Of a stretch of 64,000 nucleotides of DNA, positions 45,645-54,324 are shown piece by piece. The notes beneath the pieces are model-generated. The model was not told where the DNA came from. It saw nothing but the letters and a program-made list of their open reading frames with translations, and did not search any database. The stretch is from Aquabacterium humicola (GTDB taxonomy: Bacteria > Pseudomonadota > Gammaproteobacteria > Burkholderiales > Burkholderiaceae_C), in the NCBI RefSeq assembly GCF_030167915.1, contig NZ_JARGNB010000004.1, positions 310,001 through 374,000 on the forward strand, in the 5' to 3' direction. Position 1 is the first letter of the stretch. Each line of letters opens with the position of its first letter. The translations under genes and the position numbers were made by a program.

Positions 45645-47333
45645 TCAGCTCAGCCAGATGACCGACTTGCGGCTTTCCGACCAGCGCTCGTACTGCCCGC
45701 CGTAGGCTTCCTCGACGCGGTTGCGCTTGACCTTGAAGGTCGGCGTGATGAAGCCGTTGTCGACGGTCCAGGGCTCGGTGACGACGATCAGCGAATCGAG
45801 CTGCTCGTGCGGGTCGAGCTTGGCGTTGACAGTCTTCAGGTGCTCGGCCAGCGAGTCCTCGAGGCTCTTCTTCGAGGACGCGTCCTTCGCGCGTTGGGCG
45901 GCGTCGATGTTCAGCATCACGATGCCCAGCGGCTGGCCGAGGTTGGCGCCGGTGACGCAGCAGGCCTCGATCGCGGTGTGCATCACCAGCCGGTCCTCGA
46001 TCGGCGCGGGCGCGACGTACTTGCCCTTGCTGGTCTTGAACAGGTCCTTCACGCGGCCGGTGATCTTCAGGTTGCCCTCCGCGTCGAGCTGGCCCTTGTC
46101 GCCGGTGTGCAGCCAGCCGTCGTCGGTGAAGGTCTGCTTGGTCAGCTCGGGCTCCTTGAAGTAGCCGAGCATCAGCCCGGGGCTGCGCATCTGGATCTCG
46201 CCGTTGGCCGGGTCGATGCGCGTCTCGATGCCCTCGTAGGGCATGCCGACGGTGCCGGGCCTCGGCTTGCCGAGGAAGGTGGCGTGCGAGACGCCGCAGT
46301 TCTCGGTCATGCCGTAGACCTCGACGATCGGCAGGCCGAGCTTCTCGTACCACTTCAGCAGCTCGGGCGGCATCGGCGCGGCGCCGCCGGCGGCGAACTG
46401 GCACTGGTCGAGGCCCAGCGCGCCGAGGATCTTGCGGCGCACGATGCCGCCGAGGATCGGGATCCTCAGCATGCGGTTGAGCTTCTCCGGCGGCATCTTC
46501 GCGCTGACACCCTGCTGGAACTTGACCCACAGCCGCGGCACCGAGAAGAAGGCCGTCGGCCGCGCGCGCTGCAGGTCGGCGGTGAAGGTCTCCAGGCTCT
46601 CGGCGAACCACACCTGCATGCCGGTGGCGAACAGGCCGTGCTCGATCAGCGTGCGCTCGGCCACGTGCGACAGCGGCAGGTAGCTCAGCACGCGGGTGTT
46701 GGGGCCCAGGTTCAGGCGCTTCAGGCCGGCCTGCACCGACCAGGCGAAGGTCGCGAAGCTGTGCATCACGCCCTTCGGGTTGCCGGTGGTGCCGGAGGTG
46801 TACATGATGGTCGATAGCTCGTCGCCGTCGCGCACCGGCTGGCCGGCGATCGGCTTGGCCTTGGCGATCGCGTCGTCCCAGCTCGCGTAGTTCGCACCCT
46901 TGGGTGCCAGCGGCATCGCGATGCACGGCAGGCCGGCGGGGATGCCGGGCTTCATGCCGTCGAAGCCGTCGAGCTTGCCGACGAACAGCAGCTTCGACTC
47001 GCTGTGGTCGAGGATCTGGCGGATCGTGTCGGCGGCCAGCGTCGGGTACAGCGGCACCGAGACGCCGCCGGCCATCCAGATCGCCCAGTCGGCGATCAGC
47101 CACCAGGCGGTGTTCTTCGACAGCAGCGCCACCTTGTCGCCAGGCGCCAGGCCGAGGCTCTTCAGGTGCCCGGCCATGCGCCGCACCTGGTCCATCGCCT
47201 CGCGCCAGGTGAAGGTCTTGATCGCGCCGCCGCCCATCGGCTGCGTGAACACGACGCGGTCCGGCGTCGTCTTTTCCCAGTGGTACAGGCGCTGCAGCGC
47301 GAGCTGCTCGGGCGGAACGGTGGTGCGGCTCAT
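45645..47333 (-). CDS. AMP-binding long-chain acyl-CoA synthetase-type ligase
   Basis: 562 aa. ATP-dependent activation of a carboxylic acid to acyl-AMP then acyl-CoA. P-loop motif TIMYTSGTTGNPKGV near residue 175; LSYLPLSHVAERT; A5 motif EVYGMTENCGVSHATF; A7 region DGWLHTGDKG; A8 LKITGRVKDLFKTSKGKYVAPAPIE. The HTGD and KDLFKTSKGKYV combination is that of the eukaryote-like long-chain/bubblegum acyl-CoA synthetases rather than classic FadD. RBS GAGGACC before the ATG. The acid is likely a fatty or aromatic acid; not decided by sequence. Confidence 0.9.
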   Translation of the reverse strand: MSRTTVPPEQLALQRLYHWEKTTPDRVVFTQPMGGGAIKTFTWREAMDQVRRMAGHLKSLGLAPGDKVALLSKNTAWWLIADWAIWMAGGVSVPLYPTLAADTIRQILDHSESKLLFVGKLDGFDGMKPGIPAGLPCIAMPLAPKGANYASWDDAIAKAKPIAGQPVRDGDELSTIMYTSGTTGNPKGVMHSFATFAWSVQAGLKRLNLGPNTRVLSYLPLSHVAERTLIEHGLFATGMQVWFAESLETFTADLQRARPTAFFSVPRLWVKFQQGVSAKMPPEKLNRMLRIPILGGIVRRKILGALGLDQCQFAAGGAAPMPPELLKWYEKLGLPIVEVYGMTENCGVSHATFLGKPRPGTVGMPYEGIETRIDPANGEIQMRSPGLMLGYFKEPELTKQTFTDDGWLHTGDKGQLDAEGNLKITGRVKDLFKTSKGKYVAPAPIEDRLVMHTAIEACCVTGANLGQPLGIVMLNIDAAQRAKDASSKKSLEDSLAEHLKTVNAKLDPHEQLDSLIVVTEPWTVDNGFITPTFKVKRNRVEEAYGGQYERWSESRKSVIWLS

Positions 47334-47484
47334 CGGGTCCTCGGGGCGTTCAGGAAGCTTTCAGGAACGCGGGCAGGGTAGCCGCGGCCGCTGCGGCCTC
47401 TTGTTGGGGCTTTCCATGGTCTAGACGCGTCACTCTCGGGACAGACGACCGAAGGGGCGCGCGCCAGCGCCGCCCAAGATCAAG

Positions 47485-47571
47485 CGAACGCCGCGGAACC
47501 GGCTCTGCCGGGCCGCAGGCGTTGCCCCCTAAGGGGGCGGCGGCCGCCAGGCCGCTCCGGGGGTGGTCAGG
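47485..47571 (-). repeat. Dispersed intergenic repeat, copy B
   Basis: Inverted relative to copy A. The 28-bp core is at 47489-47516. A GC hairpin GCCCCCTAAGGGGGC (47524-47538) replaces the CCCCTCAAGGGG of copy A, a changed sequence with the same stem-loop shape. It lies directly against the HDOD stop codon (47572-47574), as copy A lies against the dehydrogenase stop. Confidence 0.8.
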
Positions 47572-48393
47572 TTATCGGCCGTGTTCGGCGGCATCCAGGA
47601 GCTGCTGCTCGATGCGGCGCGCGGCGCGCAGGGTCAGGGTGGTGTCGAGGTCGGTCTGCGGCGCGATCACCGCGGCGATGTCATCGAGCTCGTCGGGCGT
47701 GGTCAACATCGTGTGCACGATGGTCGACAGGGCCAGCGTGGTGCGCTTCACCGGCGGCACCTCGTGCAACTCGTGCGTGCGCTGCGCATCGACATGGTGG
47801 CGCACGCTGGCCACCGCCTGCGGGCCGAGACCCCAGCTTTCGCACAGCGCGGCGCCGAGCGCGTCATGGCTGACGCCGAAACCGGCGCGTTCCAGCTCGC
47901 ACAGGTCGGCATCGGAGTCGACCGCCCGCAGCATCGAGCGGTAGTGGTTCGGCGCGTGGCGGAACAGCACCGCCTTGCCGCATTCCTCGAACAGCCCCGC
48001 CGAGTGCGCGGCCCAGGCATCCAGGCCCAGCGCCTGGGCGAGCCGCCCCATCACGAAGCCGCGCTGCGCCGCGCGCTGCCAGATCGGCTCCAGCTCGGGG
48101 GCCGGCGGGAAGGCCGCCCGCAGCCCCATCTCGAACGTGATGCCGGCGATCTCGCGCGTGCCGAGGTAGGTCACCGCCTGCTGCACGCTCTGCACGCGGC
48201 CCTTCAGGCCGTAGAGCGACGAGTTCACCGCCTTCATCACCGATGCGGCGAGCGCCATGTCGCGTTCGACCAGCTCGGCGATCGCCGTCAGGTTGATGTC
48301 CTCGTCGGCCATCAGCAGCGACAGACGCACCAGCGTGTCCGGCTTGGCGGGGATGTCGATTTCCAGGGTGCGCAGCTGCGAATTGACGGACAT
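47572..48393 (-). CDS. HDOD-domain signalling protein
   Basis: 273 aa, a single HDOD domain. Typical blocks: LSLLMADEDINLTAIAELVERDMALAASVMKAVNS, VQSVQQAVTYLGTREIAGI, AHSAGLFEECGKAVLF (in place of the HD pair), FGVSHDALGAALCESWGLG, VRHHVD. HDOD proteins lack hydrolase residues and act as adaptors in cyclic-di-GMP, chemotaxis or stress signalling. ATG at 48391-48393 chosen; the frame is open further upstream but is not protein-like. It stands alone between a repeat and a 490-bp gap. Confidence 0.88.
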   Translation of the reverse strand: MSVNSQLRTLEIDIPAKPDTLVRLSLLMADEDINLTAIAELVERDMALAASVMKAVNSSLYGLKGRVQSVQQAVTYLGTREIAGITFEMGLRAAFPPAPELEPIWQRAAQRGFVMGRLAQALGLDAWAAHSAGLFEECGKAVLFRHAPNHYRSMLRAVDSDADLCELERAGFGVSHDALGAALCESWGLGPQAVASVRHHVDAQRTHELHEVPPVKRTTLALSTIVHTMLTTPDELDDIAAVIAPQTDLDTTLTLRAARRIEQQLLDAAEHGR

Positions 48394-48570
48394 GGGGGCC
48401 TCGGGACTGCTCGGCGGCCCGCCGGAAGTGGGGGCTCCCGTCGAGGTTAGCCCGCGGCCGCGCCGGGCAATGCGTCGAAACGTGAGGGCGCAGGGGGTCA
48501 GTTCCACGGACTGCGGCAGAGTGCACGCCCAGGAAAGCAAGAAGCGCCGGCCAGACCGCGGCACGGAGAA

Positions 48571-48594
48571 GAAAAGGCGCCCGGGGTTGCCCGG
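48571..48594 (-). terminator. Second, weaker intrinsic terminator
   Basis: On the minus strand an imperfect stem (GCCGGG / CCCGGGC with one bulge, loop CAAC) is followed by TTTTCTTCT. It lies just beyond the stronger terminator at 48601-48631. Confidence 0.5.
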
Positions 48595-48600
48595 CCCGCA

Positions 48601-48631
48601 AAGAAAAAGGCGCCGGGGGGTACCCGGCGCC
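48601..48631 (-). terminator. Strong intrinsic terminator
   Basis: On the minus strand GGCGCCGGG (from 48631) pairs perfectly with CCCGGCGCC (to 48609) around a 5-base loop, followed by TTTTTCTT. A standard Rho-independent terminator for leftward transcription, about 256 bp past the GMC oxidoreductase stop. Confidence 0.85.
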
Positions 48632-48886
48632 GAGGGCGTCCGCTTGGCCGCGCCGGGACGGTTCACCGCCCGGCTGCGCCGCGGAATTTGTGATGTCCGT
48701 TCGGATCGCTTGTTCTGTCTCCTCAGTCCCCCAGGCGCTGCCGGGCGGACCCGGAGCGCGAGAGTGCGCGCAATGTAGGCACCGGGACGGGGCGCGTCTG
48801 CCCGGGTTTTCCCGTCATGCGGCGGCCCGACGACAGTGCGCTCCCCGGGATGGGGGGACCCGGCCAAGCGACCGCTGGCCGCCCGG

Positions 48887-50581
48887 TCAGCCGCGCAGCC
48901 ACTCGGCCGCGCGCTCGGCGATCATCAGGGTCGGCGAGTTGGTATTGCCGCTGGTGATCGCCGGCATCACGCTGGCATCGGCGATGCGCAGCCCGGCGAC
49001 GCCGCGCACCCGCAGCCGGCTGTCGACGACCGCGTCCGCATCGTCGTCGCGACCCATCCGGCAGGTGCCCACCGGGTGGAAGATCGTCGTGCCGATGTCG
49101 CCGGCCAGGCGCGCGAGCTCCTCGTCGCTCTGGAACTGCACGCCCGGCCGCACCTCGGTCGGCCGGTAAGCCGCCAGCGCCGGCTGCGCGGCGATGCGCC
49201 GCGTCAGGCGCAGCGATTCGGCGGCGATCAGCCGGTCCTCGTCGGTGGACAGGTAGTTGGCCTGGATCGCCGGCGCGTCCGCGTGCCGCGGCGAGCGGAT
49301 GCGCACGTGGCCGCGCGAGCTGGGGTTCAGGTTGCAGACGCTGGCGGTGAAGGCATTGAACGGGTGCAGCGGCTCGCCGAAGGCATCCAGCGACAGCGGC
49401 TGCACGTGGTACTCGAGGTTGGCCCAGGGCCGGTCGGGCGACGAACGGGTGAAGGCGCCGAGCTGCGAGGGCGCCATGCTCATCGGCCCGCTGCGCCTGA
49501 ACAGGTACTGCAGCCCGATGCCGGCCTTGCCCCACAGCGAGTTGGCGATGGTGTTCAGCGTGCGCACGCCCTGCACCTCGAACACCGCGCGGATCTGCAG
49601 GTGGTCCTGCAGGTTCTCGCCGACACCGGGCAGCACCACCCGCGGGGCGAGGCCGTGCGCGCGCAGCAGCGGCTCGGGCCCGATGCCCGACAGCTGCAGC
49701 AGCTGCGGCGTGCCGATCGCGCCGGCCGCCAGCACCACCTCGCGGGCGGCGTAGGCGCGCTGCGGTGCACCGCCGCCGTCCGGCTGCGCCTCGATGCCGA
49801 TGACCCGCGGCGCGGCGCCGTCGTCGGCGAAGAGCAGCCGGCTGACGTGGGCGCCGGTCCACACCTGCAGGTTGTCGCGGGCCAGTGCCGGCCGCAGGAA
49901 TGCCTTGGTCGCGTTCCAGCGGATGCCGGCGCGCTGGTTGACCTCGAAGTAGCCGACACCTTCGTTGTCGCCGCGGTTGAAGTCCTCGGTCGCCGGGATG
50001 CCGGCCTGCTGCGCGGCCTCGGCGAAGGCGTCGAGGATCTGCCACGACAGGCGCTGCTTCTCGACGCGCCACTCGCCGCCCGTGCCGTGCACGGCGGCGA
50101 GCCCGGCATCCGGGCTGCCGGTGCCGCGCGGACCGCTCGCGCCGCGCCAGTGGTCCTCGTGCTTCATGAAGTACGGCAGGCAGTGCTCCCAGCGCCAGTT
50201 CGCGTCGCCGCAGGCCTCGGCCCAGCCGTCGTAGTCGCGGCGCTGGCCGCGCATGTAGATCATGCCGTTGATGCTGGAGCAGCCGCCGAGCACCTTGCCG
50301 CGCGGGTAGCGCAGCTGGCGGCCGTTGAGCCCCGGGTCGGGCTCCGTGCGGTAGAGCCAGTCGGTGCGCGGGTTGCCGATGCAATACAGGTAGCCGACCG
50401 GCACGTGGATCCACAGGTAGTCGTCGTTGCCGCCGGCCTCGATCAGCAGCACGCGGTTCTTCGGGTCGGCCGACAACCGGTTCGCGAGCAGGCAGCCGGC
50501 GGTGCCGGCGCCGACGATGATGTGGTCGTAGGTCGGGGTGCCGTCATCCTTCGGCAGGGAGCGGGGCTGCGGGCTGTGCAT
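48887..50581 (-). CDS. GMC-family FAD oxidoreductase (choline/alcohol dehydrogenase-like)
   Basis: 564 aa. N-terminal FAD loop DHIIVGAGTAGCLLANRLS and the Glu in VLLIEAGG; GMC signature 1 YPRGKVLGGCSSINGMIYMRG near residue 95; signature 2 AAGAIGTPQLLQLSGIGP near residue 270; C-terminal GTTIFHPVGTCRMG and NTNSPTLMIAERAAEW with the catalytic His. Oxidises an alcohol. Its start overlaps the 3' end of creD by 38 bp, and no other ATG gives the FAD motif, so it is probably expressed from the cre transcript. Substrate unknown. Confidence 0.92.
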   Translation of the reverse strand: MHSPQPRSLPKDDGTPTYDHIIVGAGTAGCLLANRLSADPKNRVLLIEAGGNDDYLWIHVPVGYLYCIGNPRTDWLYRTEPDPGLNGRQLRYPRGKVLGGCSSINGMIYMRGQRRDYDGWAEACGDANWRWEHCLPYFMKHEDHWRGASGPRGTGSPDAGLAAVHGTGGEWRVEKQRLSWQILDAFAEAAQQAGIPATEDFNRGDNEGVGYFEVNQRAGIRWNATKAFLRPALARDNLQVWTGAHVSRLLFADDGAAPRVIGIEAQPDGGGAPQRAYAAREVVLAAGAIGTPQLLQLSGIGPEPLLRAHGLAPRVVLPGVGENLQDHLQIRAVFEVQGVRTLNTIANSLWGKAGIGLQYLFRRSGPMSMAPSQLGAFTRSSPDRPWANLEYHVQPLSLDAFGEPLHPFNAFTASVCNLNPSSRGHVRIRSPRHADAPAIQANYLSTDEDRLIAAESLRLTRRIAAQPALAAYRPTEVRPGVQFQSDEELARLAGDIGTTIFHPVGTCRMGRDDDADAVVDSRLRVRGVAGLRIADASVMPAITSGNTNSPTLMIAERAAEWLRG

Positions 50582-51977
50582 CCCCCGATGCTATGTCGCG
50601 GCGCCAGCCGTCGAAGAGCGCGTACCAGTCGATGCGGCGCGTCAGCAGCATCAGCGCGGCCAGCGCGCCGAAGAGGCCGAGCGAGCCGATCACCAGCGCG
50701 TTCTGCTCCATCTGCAGCAGCGCATAGAGCAGGCCGTAGAGCCCGGCGATCGCCGCCCCGAAGGCCGCGCCACTGCGCCAGCGCCCGAGCATGTGCACCG
50801 CGTACCAGCCCAGCAGGCCGGCACAGGCCGCCGCGGCGGCGGCGTACGCGGTGGCGAAGGGCAGGTGCTCCGACAGGCTCAGCAGCAGCAGGAAGAACAG
50901 GCTCAGCGCGAGGCCGACGAAGAGGTACTGCACCGGGTGCACGCGCCGGCCCGACAGTGCCTCGACCAGCGCGACGGCGATGAAGGTCAGCACGACGAAG
51001 AGCAGGCCGTACTTGATCGCGCGGTCGCTCAGCACGTGGGGATTGACCGGGTCGAAGAACGAGACCGACAGCGTGTCCAGGCAGCCGGCCCGCACCGCGG
51101 CCACGCGCTCGCTGCCGTCGTCGGAGACCGGCGGCTGGCCGTCGCACAGGCCGGCGCCGCGCAGCAGGTCGGTCGGCGCCGAGCTGGCCAGCGCGCTCAC
51201 CGCCCACTGCGCGCTGAAGCCCCGATCATCGATCTGGCGCGTGGCGGGCAGGAAGCGGCCGTCGAAGGACGGATGCGGCCAATCCGAGCGCAGGCTGAAG
51301 CGTGTGGCATCGGCCACCGGCACCAGCGCCAGCCGGCCGGTGCCGGCGAGCTCCAGCGACAGGCGCACGTCCAGCGGCGCCGCATCGGCGGCGCGCGCGG
51401 CCGGCAGCTCGACATGCAGCCCGCGCGGCCGGCGCGCATCGAGCGTGCCCGGGCGCACGGTCTGCGGCTGGCCGTCGACGCTGACGGTGGCCGAGCGCAC
51501 GCCGCGTGGATCGGACAGCGCGACGGTCAGCAGCACCGGCCCGCAACCGAGCTTCGAGCCGGCATGCTCGCGCTGCGGCTGCAGCACCGCGAGCGAGCCG
51601 AACGTCGCCGCCAGGCTCAGCTGCGCGCCGTAGCTGTTGACGCGGTAGAGGCCGCGGCGGCGCACGTCCTGCGTCGCCTGCCCCTGCACCTCGAGCTTCG
51701 CCGGCACCACGGCCAGCGTGAAGGCGCGCTTCTCGGGCACCGTCTTGCGGTCCTTGCCTTCGCCCACCGTGAGCTCCCATTCCTCGGTGCAGGCGCGCTG
51801 CAGCCAGGGCCCGGCCAGGGTCTGCGCGCCGGCGTGCGACTGCTCGACGCTGGCCACCGCCTCGCGCTGGCGCGCCGCGCGTTCGTCGACCAGGAAGCCG
51901 ATGCGCACCAGCACCGCACCGATCAGCGCCAGCACGATGCCCAGCGCCAGGAACTTTCCGAACAGGGGAAATCGCAT
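50544..51977 (-). CDS. creD: CreD inner-membrane protein
   Basis: 477 aa. One N-terminal helix (FLALGIVLALIGAVLVRIGFLV), a large periplasmic domain with VNSYGAQLSLAATF, FDGRFLP, FSAQWAVSALA and VSFFDPVNPHVLSDRAIKYGLLFVVLTF, then four C-terminal helices with RVHPVQYLFVGLALSLFFLLLLSLSEHLPF. This is the complete CreD (Cet) family pattern. CreD levels affect colicin E2 tolerance and beta-lactam responses in other bacteria (family knowledge). It is preceded by a cre-tag at 52049-52064 and lies downstream of creC. Confidence 0.94.
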   Translation of the reverse strand: MRFPLFGKFLALGIVLALIGAVLVRIGFLVDERAARQREAVASVEQSHAGAQTLAGPWLQRACTEEWELTVGEGKDRKTVPEKRAFTLAVVPAKLEVQGQATQDVRRRGLYRVNSYGAQLSLAATFGSLAVLQPQREHAGSKLGCGPVLLTVALSDPRGVRSATVSVDGQPQTVRPGTLDARRPRGLHVELPAARAADAAPLDVRLSLELAGTGRLALVPVADATRFSLRSDWPHPSFDGRFLPATRQIDDRGFSAQWAVSALASSAPTDLLRGAGLCDGQPPVSDDGSERVAAVRAGCLDTLSVSFFDPVNPHVLSDRAIKYGLLFVVLTFIAVALVEALSGRRVHPVQYLFVGLALSLFFLLLLSLSEHLPFATAYAAAAAACAGLLGWYAVHMLGRWRSGAAFGAAIAGLYGLLYALLQMEQNALVIGSLGLFGALAALMLLTRRIDWYALFDGWRRDIASGDAQPAAPLPAEG

Positions 51978-52048
51978 CGCGCCTCCGCGCAGGTCCGTCT
52001 TCGATGCCGGCGATGCTGCGGCCGGCCGGTGAAGCGGCCGCGTGCTGC

Positions 52049-52064
52049 GTGAAGCGACGGTGAA
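52049..52064 (-). promoter_or_regulatory. cre-tag (CreB binding site) before creD
   Basis: On the minus strand TTCACCGTCGCTTCAC fits the published cre/blr tag TTCAC-N6-TTCAC exactly. It lies in the 105-bp creC-creD gap, 72 bp before the creD ATG. A third TTCAC half-site follows at 52029-52033. It implies that phosphorylated CreB drives creD (and perhaps the overlapping GMC gene) from its own promoter. Confidence 0.85.
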
Positions 52065-52082
52065 GCGATGTCGCCTAACGGC

Positions 52083-53528
52083 TCACCGGCGCGGCAGCGA
52101 CAGCCACACCTGCAGGCCGGGCGCGGCCTGCTCGAAACGCAGCGTGCCGCCGTGCAGCAGCACGATCTGGCGCACGATCGCCAGCCCCAGGCCGCTGCCC
52201 TTGCGGCCGTCGGCCTCGCGCGGCGTCGAGAAGAAACGCTGGCCCAGCTGCGGCAGCGCGTAGTCGGCGACGCCGGGCCCCTGGTCGCGCAGGCCCAGCA
52301 CCACCGCGTCGGCCGTCGCCACGACGGACCACACCAGCGTCGAGCCGGCGGGCGCGAAGCCGAGCGCGTTCGCCAGCAGGTTCGACAGCGCGAGCCGCAG
52401 CTGTTCCGCATCGCCCGGCACGCTGGCCTCGTCGCGCTGCCGCCAGTCGATGAAGAGGCCGCGCCGGCGCAGCGCTGGCGCCTGCTCGGCCAGCAGGTCG
52501 TCGGCCAGCGCCCGCAGCGACACCGGCTGTTGCTCGGCCGGCGCACGCAGGCTTTCCAGCTTCGACAGCTCGAGCAGCCGGTCGACCAGCTCGCGCAGCC
52601 GCTGCACCTGCTCGCCAATCTGGCGCGCGAAGCTTTCGCGGTCGGCCTCGGGCAGTGCGTCGCCGAGCAGCTCGGCCGCGCCGGCGATCGCCGTCAGCGG
52701 GCTCTTCAGCTCGTGCGTCAGCGCGCGCATCGCCTGCTCGACATGGCCGCGGTCCTCCAGCCGGTCGCGCATCGCGCCCATCGCCTGCGCCAGCTCGCCG
52801 AGCTCGCCGGGCAGCGCCGGCACCGGCTGGTCCTCGCCGGCGCGGGCCTGCTGCGCATAGCGGCGCAGCGTGCGCACCGAATGCACGGTCCACAAGGTGA
52901 CGCCGACGCCGACCGCCAGCGACAACCCGAGCAGCCAGGCGCCGGCGACGAGGATCTTGCGCTCGGCGCGGTCGATGAACTGCTGCATCGTGCGCACCGG
53001 CTTGGCCACCGTCAGCACCCCGACGGTGCGGCCTTCGTGCAGCACCGGCGCGGCGACGTAGAGCACCGAGCTGCCCTTGTCGTCGGCGACCTCGCGCGTG
53101 GCGCGGGCGCCGTACTCGCCGCGCAAGGTGCGCGCCACGTCGCGCCAGCGCGAGTAGTCGGCACCGGTGGCCGGCCCCTGGTCGCCGTGGCCGCCGTCGA
53201 AGACGACCCGTCCCGCGGCATCGGTGACATAGACGCGGAAGTCGAGGCTGCGCTTGTGCAGGCCCCAGATCTGCGCATCGATCTCGCGCGCACGGTAGCG
53301 CTTCAGGCTCTGCGCGAAGGCGCCGCCTTCGAGCGTCGCGCCGGCCGGCATCGCCGCCAGCTCAGCCGCCGCGTTCTCGGCCAGCAGGTGCGCGGCGTCG
53401 ACGAGGATGTCCTCGGTGACCTCGCGCACGCTGGGCTGCACCTCGGCGACGAAGACGCGCAGGATGAAGAAGGCCGCGAGGCCGGCGATGACGAAGAAGC
53501 CGAACAGCAGGCGCAGGCCGAGGTGCAT
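52083..53528 (-). CDS. creC: CreC sensor histidine kinase
   Basis: 481 aa. Two membrane helices (about residues 5-27 and 168-190) enclose a periplasmic sensor with GLHKRSLDFRVYVTDAAGRVVFDG. Then HAMP-like linker, HisKA with ALTHELKSPLTAIAGAAELL (phospho-His near 271), HATPase with LSNLLANALGFAP and GSGLGLAIVRQIVLLHGG. It phosphorylates CreB; in other bacteria it responds to metabolic state or cell-wall stress. It starts 85 bp after creB. Confidence 0.93.
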   Translation of the reverse strand: MHLGLRLLFGFFVIAGLAAFFILRVFVAEVQPSVREVTEDILVDAAHLLAENAAAELAAMPAGATLEGGAFAQSLKRYRAREIDAQIWGLHKRSLDFRVYVTDAAGRVVFDGGHGDQGPATGADYSRWRDVARTLRGEYGARATREVADDKGSSVLYVAAPVLHEGRTVGVLTVAKPVRTMQQFIDRAERKILVAGAWLLGLSLAVGVGVTLWTVHSVRTLRRYAQQARAGEDQPVPALPGELGELAQAMGAMRDRLEDRGHVEQAMRALTHELKSPLTAIAGAAELLGDALPEADRESFARQIGEQVQRLRELVDRLLELSKLESLRAPAEQQPVSLRALADDLLAEQAPALRRRGLFIDWRQRDEASVPGDAEQLRLALSNLLANALGFAPAGSTLVWSVVATADAVVLGLRDQGPGVADYALPQLGQRFFSTPREADGRKGSGLGLAIVRQIVLLHGGTLRFEQAAPGLQVWLSLPRR

Positions 53529-53613
53529 CGGCTCAGAGGCTGAGGCCGGGCTGGTCCTTGCGGACCAGCCGTTCGGGGGGCAGGAGCGGAGCGACGTGGG
53601 GGCCCATTGCTCG

Positions 53614-54312
53614 TCAGCGCACGACCAGCTCGTAGCCCATGCCGCGGTGCGTGACGATCGGTTCCAGGTCCGGCCGCAGCGCCCGCAGCTTCGCGCGCAA
53701 GGTTTTGATGTGCGTGTCGACGGTGCGGTCGCCGGCCTCGCTGTCGGGGCCCCAGGCGGCGGCGAACAGCGTTTCGCGCGGCACGATGCGCCCCGGCGCC
53801 GCGATCAGCGTGCGCAGCAGTGCGAACTCCAGCCGGGTCAGCGGCAGCGGCTCGCCGCAGAAATGCACCCGCTGGCCGGCAACGTCGAGCGCGAACAGCG
53901 ACGCGTCCGCGGCGGCGGCCGGCGCCGACGCGCGCCGCAGCAGCGCGCGCACCCGGGCCACCAGCTCGCGCGGGCTGAAGGGCTTGGCCATGTAGTCGTC
54001 GGCACCGAGCTCGAGGCCCAGCACGCGGTCGAGCTCCTCGTCGCGCGCGGTCAGCATCAGGATCGGCAGGCGCGCGAGACGCGCGTCGGCGTCGTGGCGC
54101 AGCGCGCGGCACAGGTCGAGCCCGCTGCCGTCGGGCAGGCCGACGTCGAGGATCGCCAGCGCCGGCGGCGCGGCGGCCAGGCGCTCGCGCGCGGCACCCA
54201 CCAGCAGCACCTGCTCGACCGCGAAGCCTTCGCGCTCGAGCGCGAAGGCCACGGTGCGGGCGATCGCCGGATCGTCCTCCAGCAGCAGGATGCGCGGCGC
54301 AGCCGGCAGCAT
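53614..54312 (-). CDS. creB: CreB response regulator (OmpR family)
   Basis: 232 aa. Receiver domain: LLLEDDPAIA, phospho-Asp in ILDVGLPDGSG near residue 57, MLTARDE, AKPFSPREL. C-terminal OmpR-type winged helix: LTRLEFALLRTLIAAPGRIV, DRTVDTHIKTLRAKL, ITHRGMGYEL-like end. Partner of CreC. It binds tags of the form TTCAC-N6-TTCAC, one of which is found before creD. marC lies 12 bp upstream on the same strand, so the operon may start further right. Confidence 0.94.
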   Translation of the reverse strand: MLPAAPRILLLEDDPAIARTVAFALEREGFAVEQVLLVGAARERLAAAPPALAILDVGLPDGSGLDLCRALRHDADARLARLPILMLTARDEELDRVLGLELGADDYMAKPFSPRELVARVRALLRRASAPAAAADASLFALDVAGQRVHFCGEPLPLTRLEFALLRTLIAAPGRIVPRETLFAAAWGPDSEAGDRTVDTHIKTLRAKLRALRPDLEPIVTHRGMGYELVVR

Positions 54313-54324
54313 CGTCGGCGGCGC

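Larger units (their letters stand above)
48394..48886. other. 493-bp gap with tandem minus-strand terminators; possible small RNA
   Basis: No credible protein gene. Reading leftwards from the GMC oxidoreductase stop there is an isolated Shine-Dalgarno-like GAGGAGACAG with no start codon at usable distance (about 48710-48720), a hairpin at 48653-48673 (CCGGG...CCCGG), then two terminator-like stem-loops (listed separately). These may end a long GMC transcript, or a short RNA encoded between about 48601 and 48720. Confidence 0.5.

Noticed and set aside
47334-47484. A 17-codon reading frame starting at 47417 (-) ahead of the acyl-CoA synthetase
   Set aside because: It has no ribosome-binding site and no sign of attenuation structure, and such short frames are expected by chance.
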